Source: Arsenicibacter rosenii (GTDB lineage: Bacteria; Bacteroidota; Bacteroidia; Cytophagales; Spirosomataceae). Taken from it: DNA of 64,000 nt. The position numbers were made by a program, and so were the translations under genes. Below are positions 1 to 8,048 of the stretch, one piece after another. Under the pieces are notes generated by a model. That model had not been told where the DNA came from. It did not search any database and saw nothing but the letters and a program-made list of their open reading frames with translations. Each line of letters starts with the position of its first letter. Positions within the stretch are counted from its first letter, which is position 1. The stretch covers positions 80,018 to 144,017 of the forward strand of contig NZ_MORL01000013.1 in NCBI RefSeq assembly GCF_001870735.1, given 5' to 3'.

Positions 1-1
1 G

Positions 2-853
2 GTCACTAAACAGGACATATTGACCTACCTCAGCAACCGTCAGACGGCACCGGCTCCTGCTCCGGTTGCTAAGGCAACCCCTGCCCCATCACCGGCTCCG
101 GGCGTTATTGCGGCCCCGAAAGTACCGGCGGCATCGTTGACCGGCCAGTCGGATATTATTCAGATGGACCGGATGCGGAAAATGATTGCGCAGCGCATGG
201 TCGAGTCGAAGCAGATTTCGCCGCATGTGTCTTCCTTTGTTGAGGCGGATATGACCCCGGTGGTGCAATGGCGCACTAAGGTGAAAGATGCCTTTAAAAA
301 GCAGACCGGCGAAGGACTTACGTTTACACCCATCCTGATCGAAGCCATCGTAAAAGCCATCAAGGACTTCCCGATGATCAACGTTTCGGTCGAAGGTGAC
401 AACATCATTGTCAAAAAATCAATTAATGTCGGCATGGCGGTTGCCTTACCGAGTGGGAATCTGATTGTGCCGGTTATTCACAACGCGGATCAGTATAACC
501 TTGTCGGGCTGGCGAAAAAAGTAAACGATCTGTCGAACCGGGCCCGCGAAAACAAACTGACAGCCGACGATCTGTCGAACGGTACCTATACGGTATCAAA
601 TATCGGGACCTTCGGCAACCTGATGGGTACGCCCATCATCATGCAGCCACAGGTGGCCATCATGGCTTTTGGTGCCATCGTCAAAAAACCGGCCGTGATT
701 GAAACTCCGCAGGGCGATCTGATCGGGATCCGCCAGATGATGTTCCTGAGCCACTCATACGACCACCGCGTGGTTGACGGCTCACTCGGAGGCCGGTTTG
801 TACGCCGCGTTGCCGATTATCTGGAGCAGTTTGATCTTAACCGGCAGTTCTGA
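2..853 (+). CDS. Dihydrolipoamide acyltransferase (E2) of a 2-oxoacid dehydrogenase complex, 5'-truncated
   Basis: This is the C-terminal part of an E2 subunit, which passes the acyl group from lipoyl-lysine to CoA in a pyruvate- or branched-chain 2-oxoacid dehydrogenase complex. The frame is open to the window edge. Its first residues, VTKQDILTYL, are the end of the peripheral E3/E1-binding domain, so a TTG at 20 is an internal leucine and not the start. An Ala/Pro-rich swinging linker follows, then the roughly 230-residue catalytic domain beginning near IIQMDRMRKMIAQRM. The active-site motif DHRVVDG lies close to the C-terminus, with the catalytic His and Asp intact. The lipoyl domain must lie upstream. 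The motifs do not decide between pyruvate and branched-chain substrates. The nucleotidase gene starts 42 bp downstream on the same strand. Confidence 0.93.
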   Translation, partial: VTKQDILTYLSNRQTAPAPAPVAKATPAPSPAPGVIAAPKVPAASLTGQSDIIQMDRMRKMIAQRMVESKQISPHVSSFVEADMTPVVQWRTKVKDAFKKQTGEGLTFTPILIEAIVKAIKDFPMINVSVEGDNIIVKKSINVGMAVALPSGNLIVPVIHNADQYNLVGLAKKVNDLSNRARENKLTADDLSNGTYTVSNIGTFGNLMGTPIIMQPQVAIMAFGAIVKKPAVIETPQGDLIGIRQMMFLSHSYDHRVVDGSLGGRFVRRVADYLEQFDLNRQF

Positions 854-895
854 AACTGCTTCGAAAACCTGCCTTAGAAAGGTAGTGTCACTGTT

Positions 896-1426
896 ATGAA
901 AAAAAAACGTATTGCGATTGACATGGACGATGTGCTGGCGGACACCAACGGCAAATTCGTCGATATTTACCTGGCGGGTGAAGCGCCCCGTTACACCGTG
1001 GACGAGCTGAAAACCCAGTCTTTTCATGAACTGCTGGATGAGCACGAATTCAATGCCCTGCTTCAGCACGTGTATGAACCGGGCTTTTTCCGCGACATTC
1101 GTGTGATGCCCGGCGCTCAGGAAGCCATTGAGCGGTTATCGGAACGGTATGAGATTTTTGTTGCCACGGCCGCCATGGAATTCCCCAATTCATTCCGTGA
1201 TAAATATGACTGGCTGGCCGAACATTTCCCGTCGATTCACTGGCGCAATATCATTTTCATGGGCGATAAAAGTGTCCTGAACACCGATTACCTGATTGAT
1301 GATCTGCCCCGCAATCTCGTCACCTTTCAGGGTGAAGGATTGCTGTTTTCGGCGGTTCACAACCGGACGAACCAGGAGTTCCGCCGCTTTGATACCTGGC
1401 CTGAGATTGAGCGTTATTTGCTGTAA
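896..1426 (+). CDS. 5'(3')-deoxyribonucleotidase-like HAD protein (NT5C family)
   Basis: A 176-residue HAD-superfamily phosphatase resembling the 5'(3')-deoxyribonucleotidase (NT5C) family, which dephosphorylates nucleoside monophosphates. HAD motif I is IDMDDVLADT near residues 8-17, carrying the nucleophile Asp and the acid/base Asp two residues later. Motif II is near ATAAM. A conserved Lys sits in GDKS, and motif IV is YLIDDLPRN. The cap is small and alpha-helical, fitting the NT5C type. The ATG at 896 precedes a lysine-rich start. The gene ends just before a strong bidirectional hairpin, so it may be co-transcribed with the E2 gene upstream. The substrate is inferred from the family only. 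Confidence 0.85.
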   Translation: MKKKRIAIDMDDVLADTNGKFVDIYLAGEAPRYTVDELKTQSFHELLDEHEFNALLQHVYEPGFFRDIRVMPGAQEAIERLSERYEIFVATAAMEFPNSFRDKYDWLAEHFPSIHWRNIIFMGDKSVLNTDYLIDDLPRNLVTFQGEGLLFSAVHNRTNQEFRRFDTWPEIERYLL

Positions 1427-1432
1427 ATAGTT

Positions 1433-1475
1433 ATAAACAGACAAGGCGGATCTACGATCCGCCTTGTCTGTTTAT
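1433..1475. terminator. Bidirectional hairpin terminator between convergent genes
   Basis: A perfect 20-bp inverted repeat (1433-1452 and 1456-1475) with a 3-nt loop fills the gap between the nucleotidase stop and the desaturase stop. Both arms carry A/T at their outer ends, so the structure gives a U-rich tail in either direction. It very likely ends both convergent transcripts. Confidence 0.85.
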
Positions 1476-1484
1476 GTCGTTTGC

Positions 1485-2282
1485 TTATTGTACTTCTACA
1501 ACCCGCTCGTGCCCAACTTCGCGCTCATGCTCTTTGCCTTTTTCAGGGGCAATGCGGATGATGTTGAGTTTGTCCAGAACGCGGATAACCGGATAAGTCG
1601 GATCGAATTCCCACCAGCGGGCGCCGAAGTTCGCATCGTTTGGCCGTTTGTGGTGGTTATTCTGGAACAGCTCTCCAAGCATCAGCAGGTCAAAAATCAG
1701 TGAGTTACGTGATTTATCGTGGTTATCGAAGTTCTGATAGCCGTATTTATGACCACTCCAGTTAACGATTGCTCCGTGGATCGGGCCCATCAGGAAGTGA
1801 ATCGGCAGCAGGAAGAAGAAAGCCCAGTGCATATCCAGATACAGATAGGCAAAAATGTAAAACAAGGAATACAGAGTACCCCAGGCTACCCGTGACACCC
1901 ATGAATCACCAATCTTTTCGATAAATGTCCAGTGTGGATAATTCCGGTCGAAATGCTTTGCAATGGGCGCACGACGGTGTAAAACGGCATTATAAATATC
2001 TTTTGTCTTCCACATCATCTGAAACACGTTCGTAGAGTTATGCGGAGAATGAGGATCTTTAGGTGTATCGCTGTAAGCGTGGTGCATACGGTGAAGCACA
2101 GCATACGCGCGCGGGCTCAGGTATGACGAACCTTGCGACAGGTAGGTCAGGAAATAAAAGAAGCGCTCCCAAAATTTACTCATCGTAAACATTTTGTGTG
2201 CACCATAACGATGTAAGAAAAATGTTTGGCAAAACAGGGACAAATACCAATGCCCGGCTAATACTACCAATACAACAATCAC
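1485..2282 (-). CDS. Membrane acyl-CoA / acyl-lipid fatty acid desaturase
   Basis: A 265-residue integral membrane di-iron desaturase of the delta-9 type, which introduces a cis double bond into fatty acyl chains and so tunes membrane fluidity. Three histidine boxes bind the iron pair: HRYGAH (residues 24-29), HRMHHA (64-69) and NNHHKRPN near residue 210. Hydrophobic spans lie at the N-terminus and around residues 130-170. The start is a GTG at 2282; an in-frame stop occurs five codons upstream, so the protein cannot be longer. A -7-like element lies 45 bp upstream. The regiochemistry is not visible from the sequence. Confidence 0.9.
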   Translation of the reverse strand: MIVVLVVLAGHWYLSLFCQTFFLHRYGAHKMFTMSKFWERFFYFLTYLSQGSSYLSPRAYAVLHRMHHAYSDTPKDPHSPHNSTNVFQMMWKTKDIYNAVLHRRAPIAKHFDRNYPHWTFIEKIGDSWVSRVAWGTLYSLFYIFAYLYLDMHWAFFFLLPIHFLMGPIHGAIVNWSGHKYGYQNFDNHDKSRNSLIFDLLMLGELFQNNHHKRPNDANFGARWWEFDPTYPVIRVLDKLNIIRIAPEKGKEHEREVGHERVVEVQ

Positions 2283-2326
2283 AGTAAAGTATATTTAAGT
2301 TTAACAATCCAACTAACTAATCTCTA

Positions 2327-2334
2327 CAAAAATA
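2327..2334 (-). promoter_or_regulatory. Bacteroidota -7 element for the desaturase gene
   Basis: On the minus strand this reads TATTTTTG, matching the Bacteroidota -7 consensus TAnnTTTG, 45 bp before the GTG start of the desaturase. I see no well-spaced TTTG -33 box, so this is a partial match. Confidence 0.4.
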
Positions 2335-2389
2335 AGGAATTATCCAAATGTTTTGCCTGGTTATGGCTAAAAAAGATGGTTAAATCCAA

Positions 2390-3055
2390 CTATTCGACCA
2401 CCGTTGTCGCATACTGCAACAGGTTAGCCCCCATACGCAGCGCCAGTTGCCGGAGGTTTTCGGGGTCATTATACACACTCTGGTCTTCCCACCCGTTGCC
2501 GAGGTCACACTCATACGAGTAAAAACAAACCAATCGGCCCTGATAAATCAGTCCGAAGCCCTGCGGTGCTTTCCCGTCGTGTTCATGCACTTTTGGCAAT
2601 CCGTTCGGAAACTTGAATTTCTGGTTATAGACCGGATGATTATAAGGCAGTTCAACAAAGCTCAGCTCCGGAAACACTTTTTTCATCTCACGGCGGATAA
2701 ATTTATCCAGCCCATAATTATCATCAATATGCAGAAAGCCACCCGACAGCAGGTAGCGGCGCAGGTTCTGCGCTTCAGCATCCGAAAAAACGACGTTGCC
2801 GTGGCCGGTCATGTGTATAAACGGGTACGAATAGATATCAGGGCTACCAGGCTCCACAATGTCTTCTTCCGGAAAGATATTCATGCGCAGGTTCTGGTTT
2901 GCAAACCGGATCAGGTTGGGCATGGAGGTTTTATTGGCATACCAGTCGCCACCGCCGCTGTATTTCAGCTTGGCGATTCTGTAGGATGCCTGAGCCAGCA
3001 CCGAACCAACCGCCAATAGCTGTAATCCGATGAGCAAACACACTATTCTTTTCAT
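2390..3055 (-). CDS. Secreted DUF4159 domain protein
   Basis: A 221-residue exported protein with a cleavable signal peptide (MKRIVCLLIGLQLL to about AQA, residues 1-23). The remainder matches my recollection of DUF4159, a family with a glutamine-amidotransferase-like fold of unknown activity in Bacteroidota and other Gram-negative phyla. Visible landmarks are the segment SYPFIHMTGHGNVVFSD, the following LLSGGFLHIDDNYG, and a YSYECDLGNGWED segment near the C-terminus. It lies downstream of rsmE on the same strand but about 200 bp away, so co-transcription is uncertain. No catalytic function can be assigned. Confidence 0.82.
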   Translation of the reverse strand: MKRIVCLLIGLQLLAVGSVLAQASYRIAKLKYSGGGDWYANKTSMPNLIRFANQNLRMNIFPEEDIVEPGSPDIYSYPFIHMTGHGNVVFSDAEAQNLRRYLLSGGFLHIDDNYGLDKFIRREMKKVFPELSFVELPYNHPVYNQKFKFPNGLPKVHEHDGKAPQGFGLIYQGRLVCFYSYECDLGNGWEDQSVYNDPENLRQLALRMGANLLQYATTVVE

Positions 3056-3254
3056 GAGGTTTAGCTGCTTTTACTGTCTTATGGATAATGATGATTAAAC
3101 AAGGGAATAACCTGTCATCTACTCAATAAAGGCCCCGTTTTTGTCATTAAATATACTCCGGAAAACGGAATTTCGGGCAAAACTCCTGTTTACTTTATAT
3201 ACACAGGTATACGTATAACGATTCAGACCCGGCATACATTGCCGGACAGAGACC

Positions 3255-3956
3255 TTACTGATTCAACAGGTTCAGCATCTGACACGCGGCGAGCGCGGCG
3301 GTCTCCGTCCGGAGCCGGTTAGGCCCCAGCGTAACCATCCGGAATCCGGCCTGTAAAGCCTGCTGAATTTCCTGCTCAGCAAAATCCCCCTCTGGTCCGA
3401 TCAACACCGTGTATATTTTATTTGTTTGCGCCGCCCGAAATAAATGGGAAGGTATTTCATGGTCGGGCAAATGGGCGAGAAACCGTTGCCCTTCATCCGA
3501 TACGGATGCCAGTAACTGCTTAAACGAAACCGCTTCATCGATCCGGGGCATCCAGCTCTGTAAGGACTGTTTCATGGCCGACACCGCAATTTTTTCAATC
3601 CGCTCGGTTTTCAGCACCCGCCGCTCGGAATGCTGGCTGAAAAAAAAACTGATCTGCTCAATGCCAAGCTCCACGGCTTTCTCGACAAACCATTCGATCC
3701 GGTCCAGATTTTTAGTGGGGGCTACACAGATCCGGATCGAGAATGGCCGCGCCGGGGTTATTTTTTCCTCTGTAATCCGGAATGCGCATTGCCGGTGATC
3801 AGCTTTCGTGATCACGCCCGCAAATTGCCGGCCCTGGCCGTTGGTGACCAGAATTTCGTCGCCCATACCCAACCGGAGCGTTTTTACGGCATGACGCGAA
3901 TCATCTTCCGTTAAAGCAGCAATCGTTGGGGCTTCAGGTTGGTAAAAAAGATGCAT
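3255..3956 (-). CDS. rsmE: 16S rRNA (uracil(1498)-N(3))-methyltransferase RsmE
   Basis: A 233-residue SPOUT-class RNA methyltransferase that methylates N3 of U1498 (E. coli numbering) in 16S rRNA. The N-terminal PUA-like domain begins MHLFYQPEA and includes the conserved SRHAVKTLRL-like segment. The C-terminal knot carries the family signatures IGPEGDF and LGPNRLRTETAAL, the S-adenosylmethionine-binding loops. The length is normal for the family. The start codon lies only a few bases after a TATTTTTG -7 element, which suggests a leaderless or nearly leaderless message. The VWA gene ends 70 bp upstream. Confidence 0.95.
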   Translation of the reverse strand: MHLFYQPEAPTIAALTEDDSRHAVKTLRLGMGDEILVTNGQGRQFAGVITKADHRQCAFRITEEKITPARPFSIRICVAPTKNLDRIEWFVEKAVELGIEQISFFFSQHSERRVLKTERIEKIAVSAMKQSLQSWMPRIDEAVSFKQLLASVSDEGQRFLAHLPDHEIPSHLFRAAQTNKIYTVLIGPEGDFAEQEIQQALQAGFRMVTLGPNRLRTETAALAACQMLNLLNQ

Positions 3957-3961
3957 AGAGA

Positions 3962-3969
3962 CAAAAATA
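3962..3969 (-). promoter_or_regulatory. -7 element directly abutting the rsmE start
   Basis: The minus strand reads TATTTTTG then tctct and the rsmE ATG, so the -7 element ends five bases before the start codon. With usual Bacteroidota spacing, transcription would begin at or next to the ATG. No clear -33 box is present. Confidence 0.45.
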
Positions 3970-4026
3970 AGCGGTTTTCCGATTTAAGCCGCCTTTTTGC
4001 CGGTTTGAACGGCATGGATCTGACCG

Positions 4027-5241
4027 TTAATTCCCGTCGAAGGTAATTTTGGGATTTTTGAGGCAGCGCATAGCCTGCTCGATCCCGTTGAGTGTCAGCG
4101 GGAACATCCGGTTGCCACACCATTCCCGTAGTAGCTGGATGCTGTGCGTGTATTTCCAGTATCCTGCAATCTCCGGATTCAGCCAGACCAGATGTGGATA
4201 CTGCGCTTTAAACCGATCGAGCCAGACAATGCCCGCCTCCTCATTGTAATGCTCGACACTGCCTCTGGCGTGGGTAATCTCGTAGCTGGCCATGGAGGCA
4301 TCCCCCACAATAATCACTTTGTACTCCCGGTTATAGGTATTAAGCACATCCCGGGTCGGCACCCGGTCGCGCCGGCCGTCGCCGCGTTCACTCTGGTTGT
4401 TCTGCCAAAGGCTTTCGTAGATGCAGTTATGAAAGTACAGAAACTCCAGGTGTTTGAACTGATAGCGGGCCGCCGAAAATAACTGATTGCATAATTCAAT
4501 ATGCCCGTCCATCGATCCCCCGACGTCGAACAGCATCAGTACTTTTACCTGATTTTTCCGCGACGGGCGCAGCTGAATATCCAGCAAACCGCCCTGCCGG
4601 CTCGTTTCGGTGATGGTCCGGTCAATATCCAGTTCATTGTCTATACCTTCGCGCGTCAGAATACGCAACCGCCTCAGCGCCATTTTCATGTTGCGCGTGC
4701 TGAGTTCGACATCGTCTGCGTAATTCCGGTAAGCACGTTGTTCCCAGATTTTCACCGCATTGCCGTTTCGCTTGCCGGTTTTATCCATGCGGAAGCCTTC
4801 CTGCGCCTGCCCCTGTATACCAAAAGGCGATGTACCGCCGGTTCCGATCCATTTATTCCCGCCCTCATGCCGTTCGTCCTGTTCCAGCAAAAGTGCCCGC
4901 AGTTTTTCCCAGAGTTCGTCAAGCCCCCCCATGCCGGTTAAAGCGGCTTGTTCGTCGTCCGTAAGCTGCCGGTTCAAGGCCTCTTTCAGCCAGTCGGGGG
5001 GAATTTCCGGTAGTTCCTCCCTTAGCTGCTGTTCTACGCCGTTATACCACTCTCCGAACACCCGGTCAAATAAATCAAGGTGTTGTTCGTGTTTTACCAG
5101 GGTTGCTTTACTGAGCGCGTAAAAATCGGTAACCGACGTGACACCAATCGCTGAGCGCAGGGCATCCAGCAGCGTCAGGTATTCGGATAAGGTTACGGGT
5201 ATGCCGTGCTGTCGCAGCAACAGAAAGAAGGTGAGAAACAT
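4027..5241 (-). CDS. CoxE-like von Willebrand factor A domain protein
   Basis: A 404-residue cytoplasmic protein of the CoxE-like VWA family, the usual partner of MoxR-type AAA ATPases. The N-terminal region (FFLLLRQHGIPVTLSEYLTLL) is typical of the family. The VWA domain occupies roughly residues 200-400. Its metal-site segment is LMLFDVGGSMDGH, where the canonical DxSxS reads D-x-G-x-S, as is usual for CoxE proteins. IIVGDASMASYEIT follows. The gene starts 12 bp after the MoxR stop, indicating a tight operon. By analogy with MoxR/CoxE or RavA/ViaA pairs it may help assemble or insert metal into another enzyme; the client is not evident here. Confidence 0.88.
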   Translation of the reverse strand: MFLTFFLLLRQHGIPVTLSEYLTLLDALRSAIGVTSVTDFYALSKATLVKHEQHLDLFDRVFGEWYNGVEQQLREELPEIPPDWLKEALNRQLTDDEQAALTGMGGLDELWEKLRALLLEQDERHEGGNKWIGTGGTSPFGIQGQAQEGFRMDKTGKRNGNAVKIWEQRAYRNYADDVELSTRNMKMALRRLRILTREGIDNELDIDRTITETSRQGGLLDIQLRPSRKNQVKVLMLFDVGGSMDGHIELCNQLFSAARYQFKHLEFLYFHNCIYESLWQNNQSERGDGRRDRVPTRDVLNTYNREYKVIIVGDASMASYEITHARGSVEHYNEEAGIVWLDRFKAQYPHLVWLNPEIAGYWKYTHSIQLLREWCGNRMFPLTLNGIEQAMRCLKNPKITFDGN

Positions 5242-5253
5242 GGGCCGAAGCGG

Positions 5254-6102
5254 TTAGTATGGGCGTTTTCCCTTTTGTTTCAGTGCGGTAAGCAAGACCG
5301 TATCCTGCTCGTTTTTCAGCAATGAGCCAATGTAGGGCGGCAATTCGTTCAAGGCTTCCAGATCGGTCAGGTCCTCTTCCGTAACGCCCGAAACGAGCAA
5401 CAGCCGGATCCAGTCGATCAGCTCACTGGTGGAGGGCTTTTTTTTCAGCGCCTTCACATCGCGGATACTGAAGAAAACCGACAGGGCTTTCGTCATCAGT
5501 TCCTGCGGTAACACCGGAAAATGGACCTTCACAATCTGCTCCATCGTATCCTTGTCCGGAAACCGGATGTAATGAAAAAAGCAGCGTCGCAGAAACGCAT
5601 CCGGCAACTCCTTTTCATTGTTTGAGGTAATGATTACGATCGGCCGGTGGCGTGCCGAAATAGTCCGCCGGAGTTCGTAGCAGTAAAACTCCATCCGGTC
5701 AAGCTCCTGCAAAAGGTCGTTCGGAAACTCAATATCGGCCTTGTCGATTTCATCAATCAGCAAAACAGCCTGTTCGTCGGCGTCAAACGCTTCCCAGAGT
5801 TTGCCCTTTTTGATATAGCTATCGAGGTCACCGATCCGGCCATCGCCCAGCTGCGAATCCCGCAGGCGCGAAACCGCATCGTACTCATACAGTCCCTGCT
5901 GGGCCGTTGTTGTTGATTTAACATGCCAGGTAAACAGCTTTTTTTGCAGTGCACCGGCAATCTCGTAAGCCAGCAACGTTTTTCCCGTACCAGGTTCACC
6001 CTTGATTAACAGGGGTTTCTGCAAGGCAATTGCCGCATTAACCGCGATGCTCAGTTCGCGTGTGGCAACGTATTGATTGGTTCCTGAAAAGTGTTCTTTC
6101 AT
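5254..6102 (-). CDS. MoxR-family AAA+ ATPase
   Basis: A 282-residue AAA+ ATPase of the MoxR branch, acting as an ATP-driven chaperone with a VWA partner. Walker A is GEPGTGKT (about residues 36-43), Walker B is VLLIDEIDKA, sensor 1 is IITSNNEKELP, and the arginine-finger region is AFLRRCFFHYIRFPD. The C-terminal lid is short, as in MoxR. It is the first gene of the MoxR-VWA pair and is transcribed away from the acidic hypothetical gene upstream. I infer a protein-remodelling or metallocofactor-insertion role from the family. Confidence 0.92.
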   Translation of the reverse strand: MKEHFSGTNQYVATRELSIAVNAAIALQKPLLIKGEPGTGKTLLAYEIAGALQKKLFTWHVKSTTTAQQGLYEYDAVSRLRDSQLGDGRIGDLDSYIKKGKLWEAFDADEQAVLLIDEIDKADIEFPNDLLQELDRMEFYCYELRRTISARHRPIVIITSNNEKELPDAFLRRCFFHYIRFPDKDTMEQIVKVHFPVLPQELMTKALSVFFSIRDVKALKKKPSTSELIDWIRLLLVSGVTEEDLTDLEALNELPPYIGSLLKNEQDTVLLTALKQKGKRPY

Positions 6103-6182
6103 AGCCGGAAAAGCGAAAAGGGAAGTAAAGGCAGCTGTGCTGAAACAGCTTTACCCTTTTACTTCCCTTTTTGTTCAAAAGA

Positions 6183-6743
6183 CTATTCCTGCCCGTTATC
6201 CGAGAACGAATACATGGTCTGATCCAGAGTCAGCGTGTTGCTGTTAAAGTTTTTGATGAAATTATCGATCACGTCTTCATCAATTTCTTCTACGTTCAGG
6301 CAAACGTCAAGGCTGATTCCATATTCGAAATCGGTGTCGACCTCTACGTATTCCTGTACTTTCACCGCTTCTGTTTCTTCCAGCTCTTCGATGATTTCGG
6401 TCAACGCGGTTTCCGCATCTTCCTCTTCTTCGGCTGTAATTTTGTAACTCGCATTCCGTTCCTCAACCGGTACGTAATTCGGATATGATTTCTTGAGCTC
6501 CTCAATGGCCATTTCATACACCAGGCTGCTGTGGTGCAGACGGAGTGTGTAAATCAGGGCATCGTAGATAACTTCCTTACCCTGGTACGTACCGACAAAC
6601 TGAACATGCTCGCACTCACCTGTTTCGAGCATTTCCACTTCTTCGTCTTCTACGTATACGAATGACATGCCTTCAGCCTGACACTCTTCCTTGAGTTCGG
6701 CAATTTCCTGTGGGTCGAAACCCGGATTATTTTTAATATCCAT
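6183..6743 (-). CDS. Acidic conserved hypothetical protein
   Basis: I do not assign a function. The 186-residue protein starts best at the ATG at 6743 (MDIKNNPGFDPQEIAELK); an in-frame GTG at 6761 is a weaker alternative. It is strongly acidic, with clusters such as EEEEDAETALTEIIEELEE, and has no signal peptide, so it is probably a soluble cytoplasmic protein. Regular hydrophobic spacing and balanced codon use support a real gene. It lies upstream of the MoxR gene on the same strand with an 80-bp gap. Its charge pattern suggests a binding or adaptor protein rather than an enzyme; this is inference. Confidence 0.8.
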   Translation of the reverse strand: MDIKNNPGFDPQEIAELKEECQAEGMSFVYVEDEEVEMLETGECEHVQFVGTYQGKEVIYDALIYTLRLHHSSLVYEMAIEELKKSYPNYVPVEERNASYKITAEEEEDAETALTEIIEELEETEAVKVQEYVEVDTDFEYGISLDVCLNVEEIDEDVIDNFIKNFNSNTLTLDQTMYSFSDNGQE

Positions 6744-6861
6744 CAGTTCTCTGGTTTGCACGCAAAATACGGTAGAGTCGCAATATGTTGCTTCTCTGTT
6801 TTATAATATTTTACTAATCCCCGTCAAAGTTACCAGAATCCCGGGATTTCTGCACACCCAT

Positions 6862-6942
6862 GTAAAGACGCAACATCTTGTGTCTTCTTTCCTCCTCTCT
6901 AATTACCCGCCCCCGCTGAGACGCAATATCTTGCGCCTTTAC
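6862..6942. repeat. Degenerate copy of a palindromic intergenic repeat element
   Basis: An 81-bp element with 25-nt inverted termini (6862-6886 and 6918-6942, about 20 of 25 pairs matching). Each terminus is itself nearly palindromic around GACGCAAnATCTTGnGTC. It resembles the better preserved copy at 44628-44761 and lies between the acidic protein gene and the universal stress protein gene. Confidence 0.65.
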
Positions 6943-7026
6943 GTAACCGTTAACATAGATTTTACACACTTTCCTTGGTTGTATCTGGTTTTATTTGTTA
7001 ATCGTAGTAACATAAATATTCCTCAT

Positions 7027-7890
7027 ATGAAGACGATCCTGTTTCCTACCGACTTCACATCCTCAGCGTCTATGGCTTTACAATGGGCCAAAACGTTCGC
7101 GGCTAAATATAAGGCAACCCTTGTGTTGCTGCATGTGCATCAGCCGCCGCTACCCGATACCACCTTACCGACTGTCGGCGATTTAGGGGTTGGCGTAGCC
7201 GCCGCATATGACCTCGAACAAATCGGCCATCAGCAGCTCGATCACCTGGCCGGTCAGTTGCGCGCCGAAGGACTGACTATCGATACCGAATGGCGCATGG
7301 GAGGTATTGAAGATGAAATTCTGAGCACGGCCCGCGACCGGAACGCCGATCTGATCATTACCGGCCGGCATAATATGAGTACGTTTTTTGACTGGCTGGC
7401 AGGCAGTGCAGCCACCGATGTAGCTCTCGATGCGTCTTGCCCGGTCCTGGTTGTCCCCGCACCCGACGAGCACGAATCCCCTAAACCCGTTCAGGTAAAC
7501 GAAGTGATCTTTGCCACGCAGCTTGAATTCGACGAACGGGCGATTCTGCAACAGGCAACGCAGCTTACCGCTGATTTCGGCGGTCGCCTGCATTTCCTGA
7601 AAGTCAATGCTGACAACCAGCCGGATGTTTTTGACGATGAACAGTTTAAGCAGCAATTACAGCGTACATTAGGAAGCGACCCGCTGCGGGTTAATCTGAT
7701 CCATGCCCGGACCGTAACGGGAGGTTTGTCTGATTACCTGACAAAACACGAGGCCGACATTCTGGTGATGACCACCCGTGAGCGTGGTTTTCTGGATGGC
7801 TTGCTGAATCCGAGCCTGACCAAACGCATGGTCTTACAGGCCCACTTACCGGTATTGGTTTACCATTCGGCTAAAGTAGAAACCCCTTAA
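7027..7890 (+). CDS. Universal stress protein with two tandem UspA domains
   Basis: A 287-residue cytoplasmic protein with two Usp domains, which bind ATP or related nucleotides and support survival under stress. Domain 1 begins MKTILFPTDFTSSASMALQWA and ends with the nucleotide-loop segment TGRHNMSTFFDWLAGSAA followed by CPVLVVPAP. Domain 2 begins EVIFATQLEFDERAIL and ends near LVMTTRERGF and LPVLVYHSAK, with a poorer glycine loop. The ATG at 7027 is chosen because MKTILFPTDF is the family's usual first strand. The open frame further upstream reads through the repeat element and gives non-protein-like sequence. Confidence 0.92.
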   Translation: MKTILFPTDFTSSASMALQWAKTFAAKYKATLVLLHVHQPPLPDTTLPTVGDLGVGVAAAYDLEQIGHQQLDHLAGQLRAEGLTIDTEWRMGGIEDEILSTARDRNADLIITGRHNMSTFFDWLAGSAATDVALDASCPVLVVPAPDEHESPKPVQVNEVIFATQLEFDERAILQQATQLTADFGGRLHFLKVNADNQPDVFDDEQFKQQLQRTLGSDPLRVNLIHARTVTGGLSDYLTKHEADILVMTTRERGFLDGLLNPSLTKRMVLQAHLPVLVYHSAKVETP

Positions 7891-7997
7891 AACGAAGAAA
7901 CCGCCCGCCAAAGGCGAACGGCTTCCCGGAGTACAACAAAACCACAGGGTTAAGTGCCAACAAGGCCGGCCTGTGGATCTGTCAGTTTCAGGTTTGT

Positions 7998-8041
7998 TGA
8001 TACAGGTTGCCCGTTGAGTTGTCAGCAGGCAACCTGTATCA
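7998..8041 (-). terminator. Hairpin terminator downstream of amt
   Basis: A perfect 14-bp inverted repeat (7998-8011 and 8028-8041) with a 16-nt loop lies immediately after the amt stop codon, between convergent usp and amt. The U-tract is weak. Confidence 0.65.
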
Positions 8042-8048
8042 GTTAATA

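Noticed and set aside
6691..7026. Upstream extension of the universal stress protein frame
   Set aside because: It runs through the repeat element and antisense to the acidic protein gene; the Usp fold begins exactly at the ATG at 7027.
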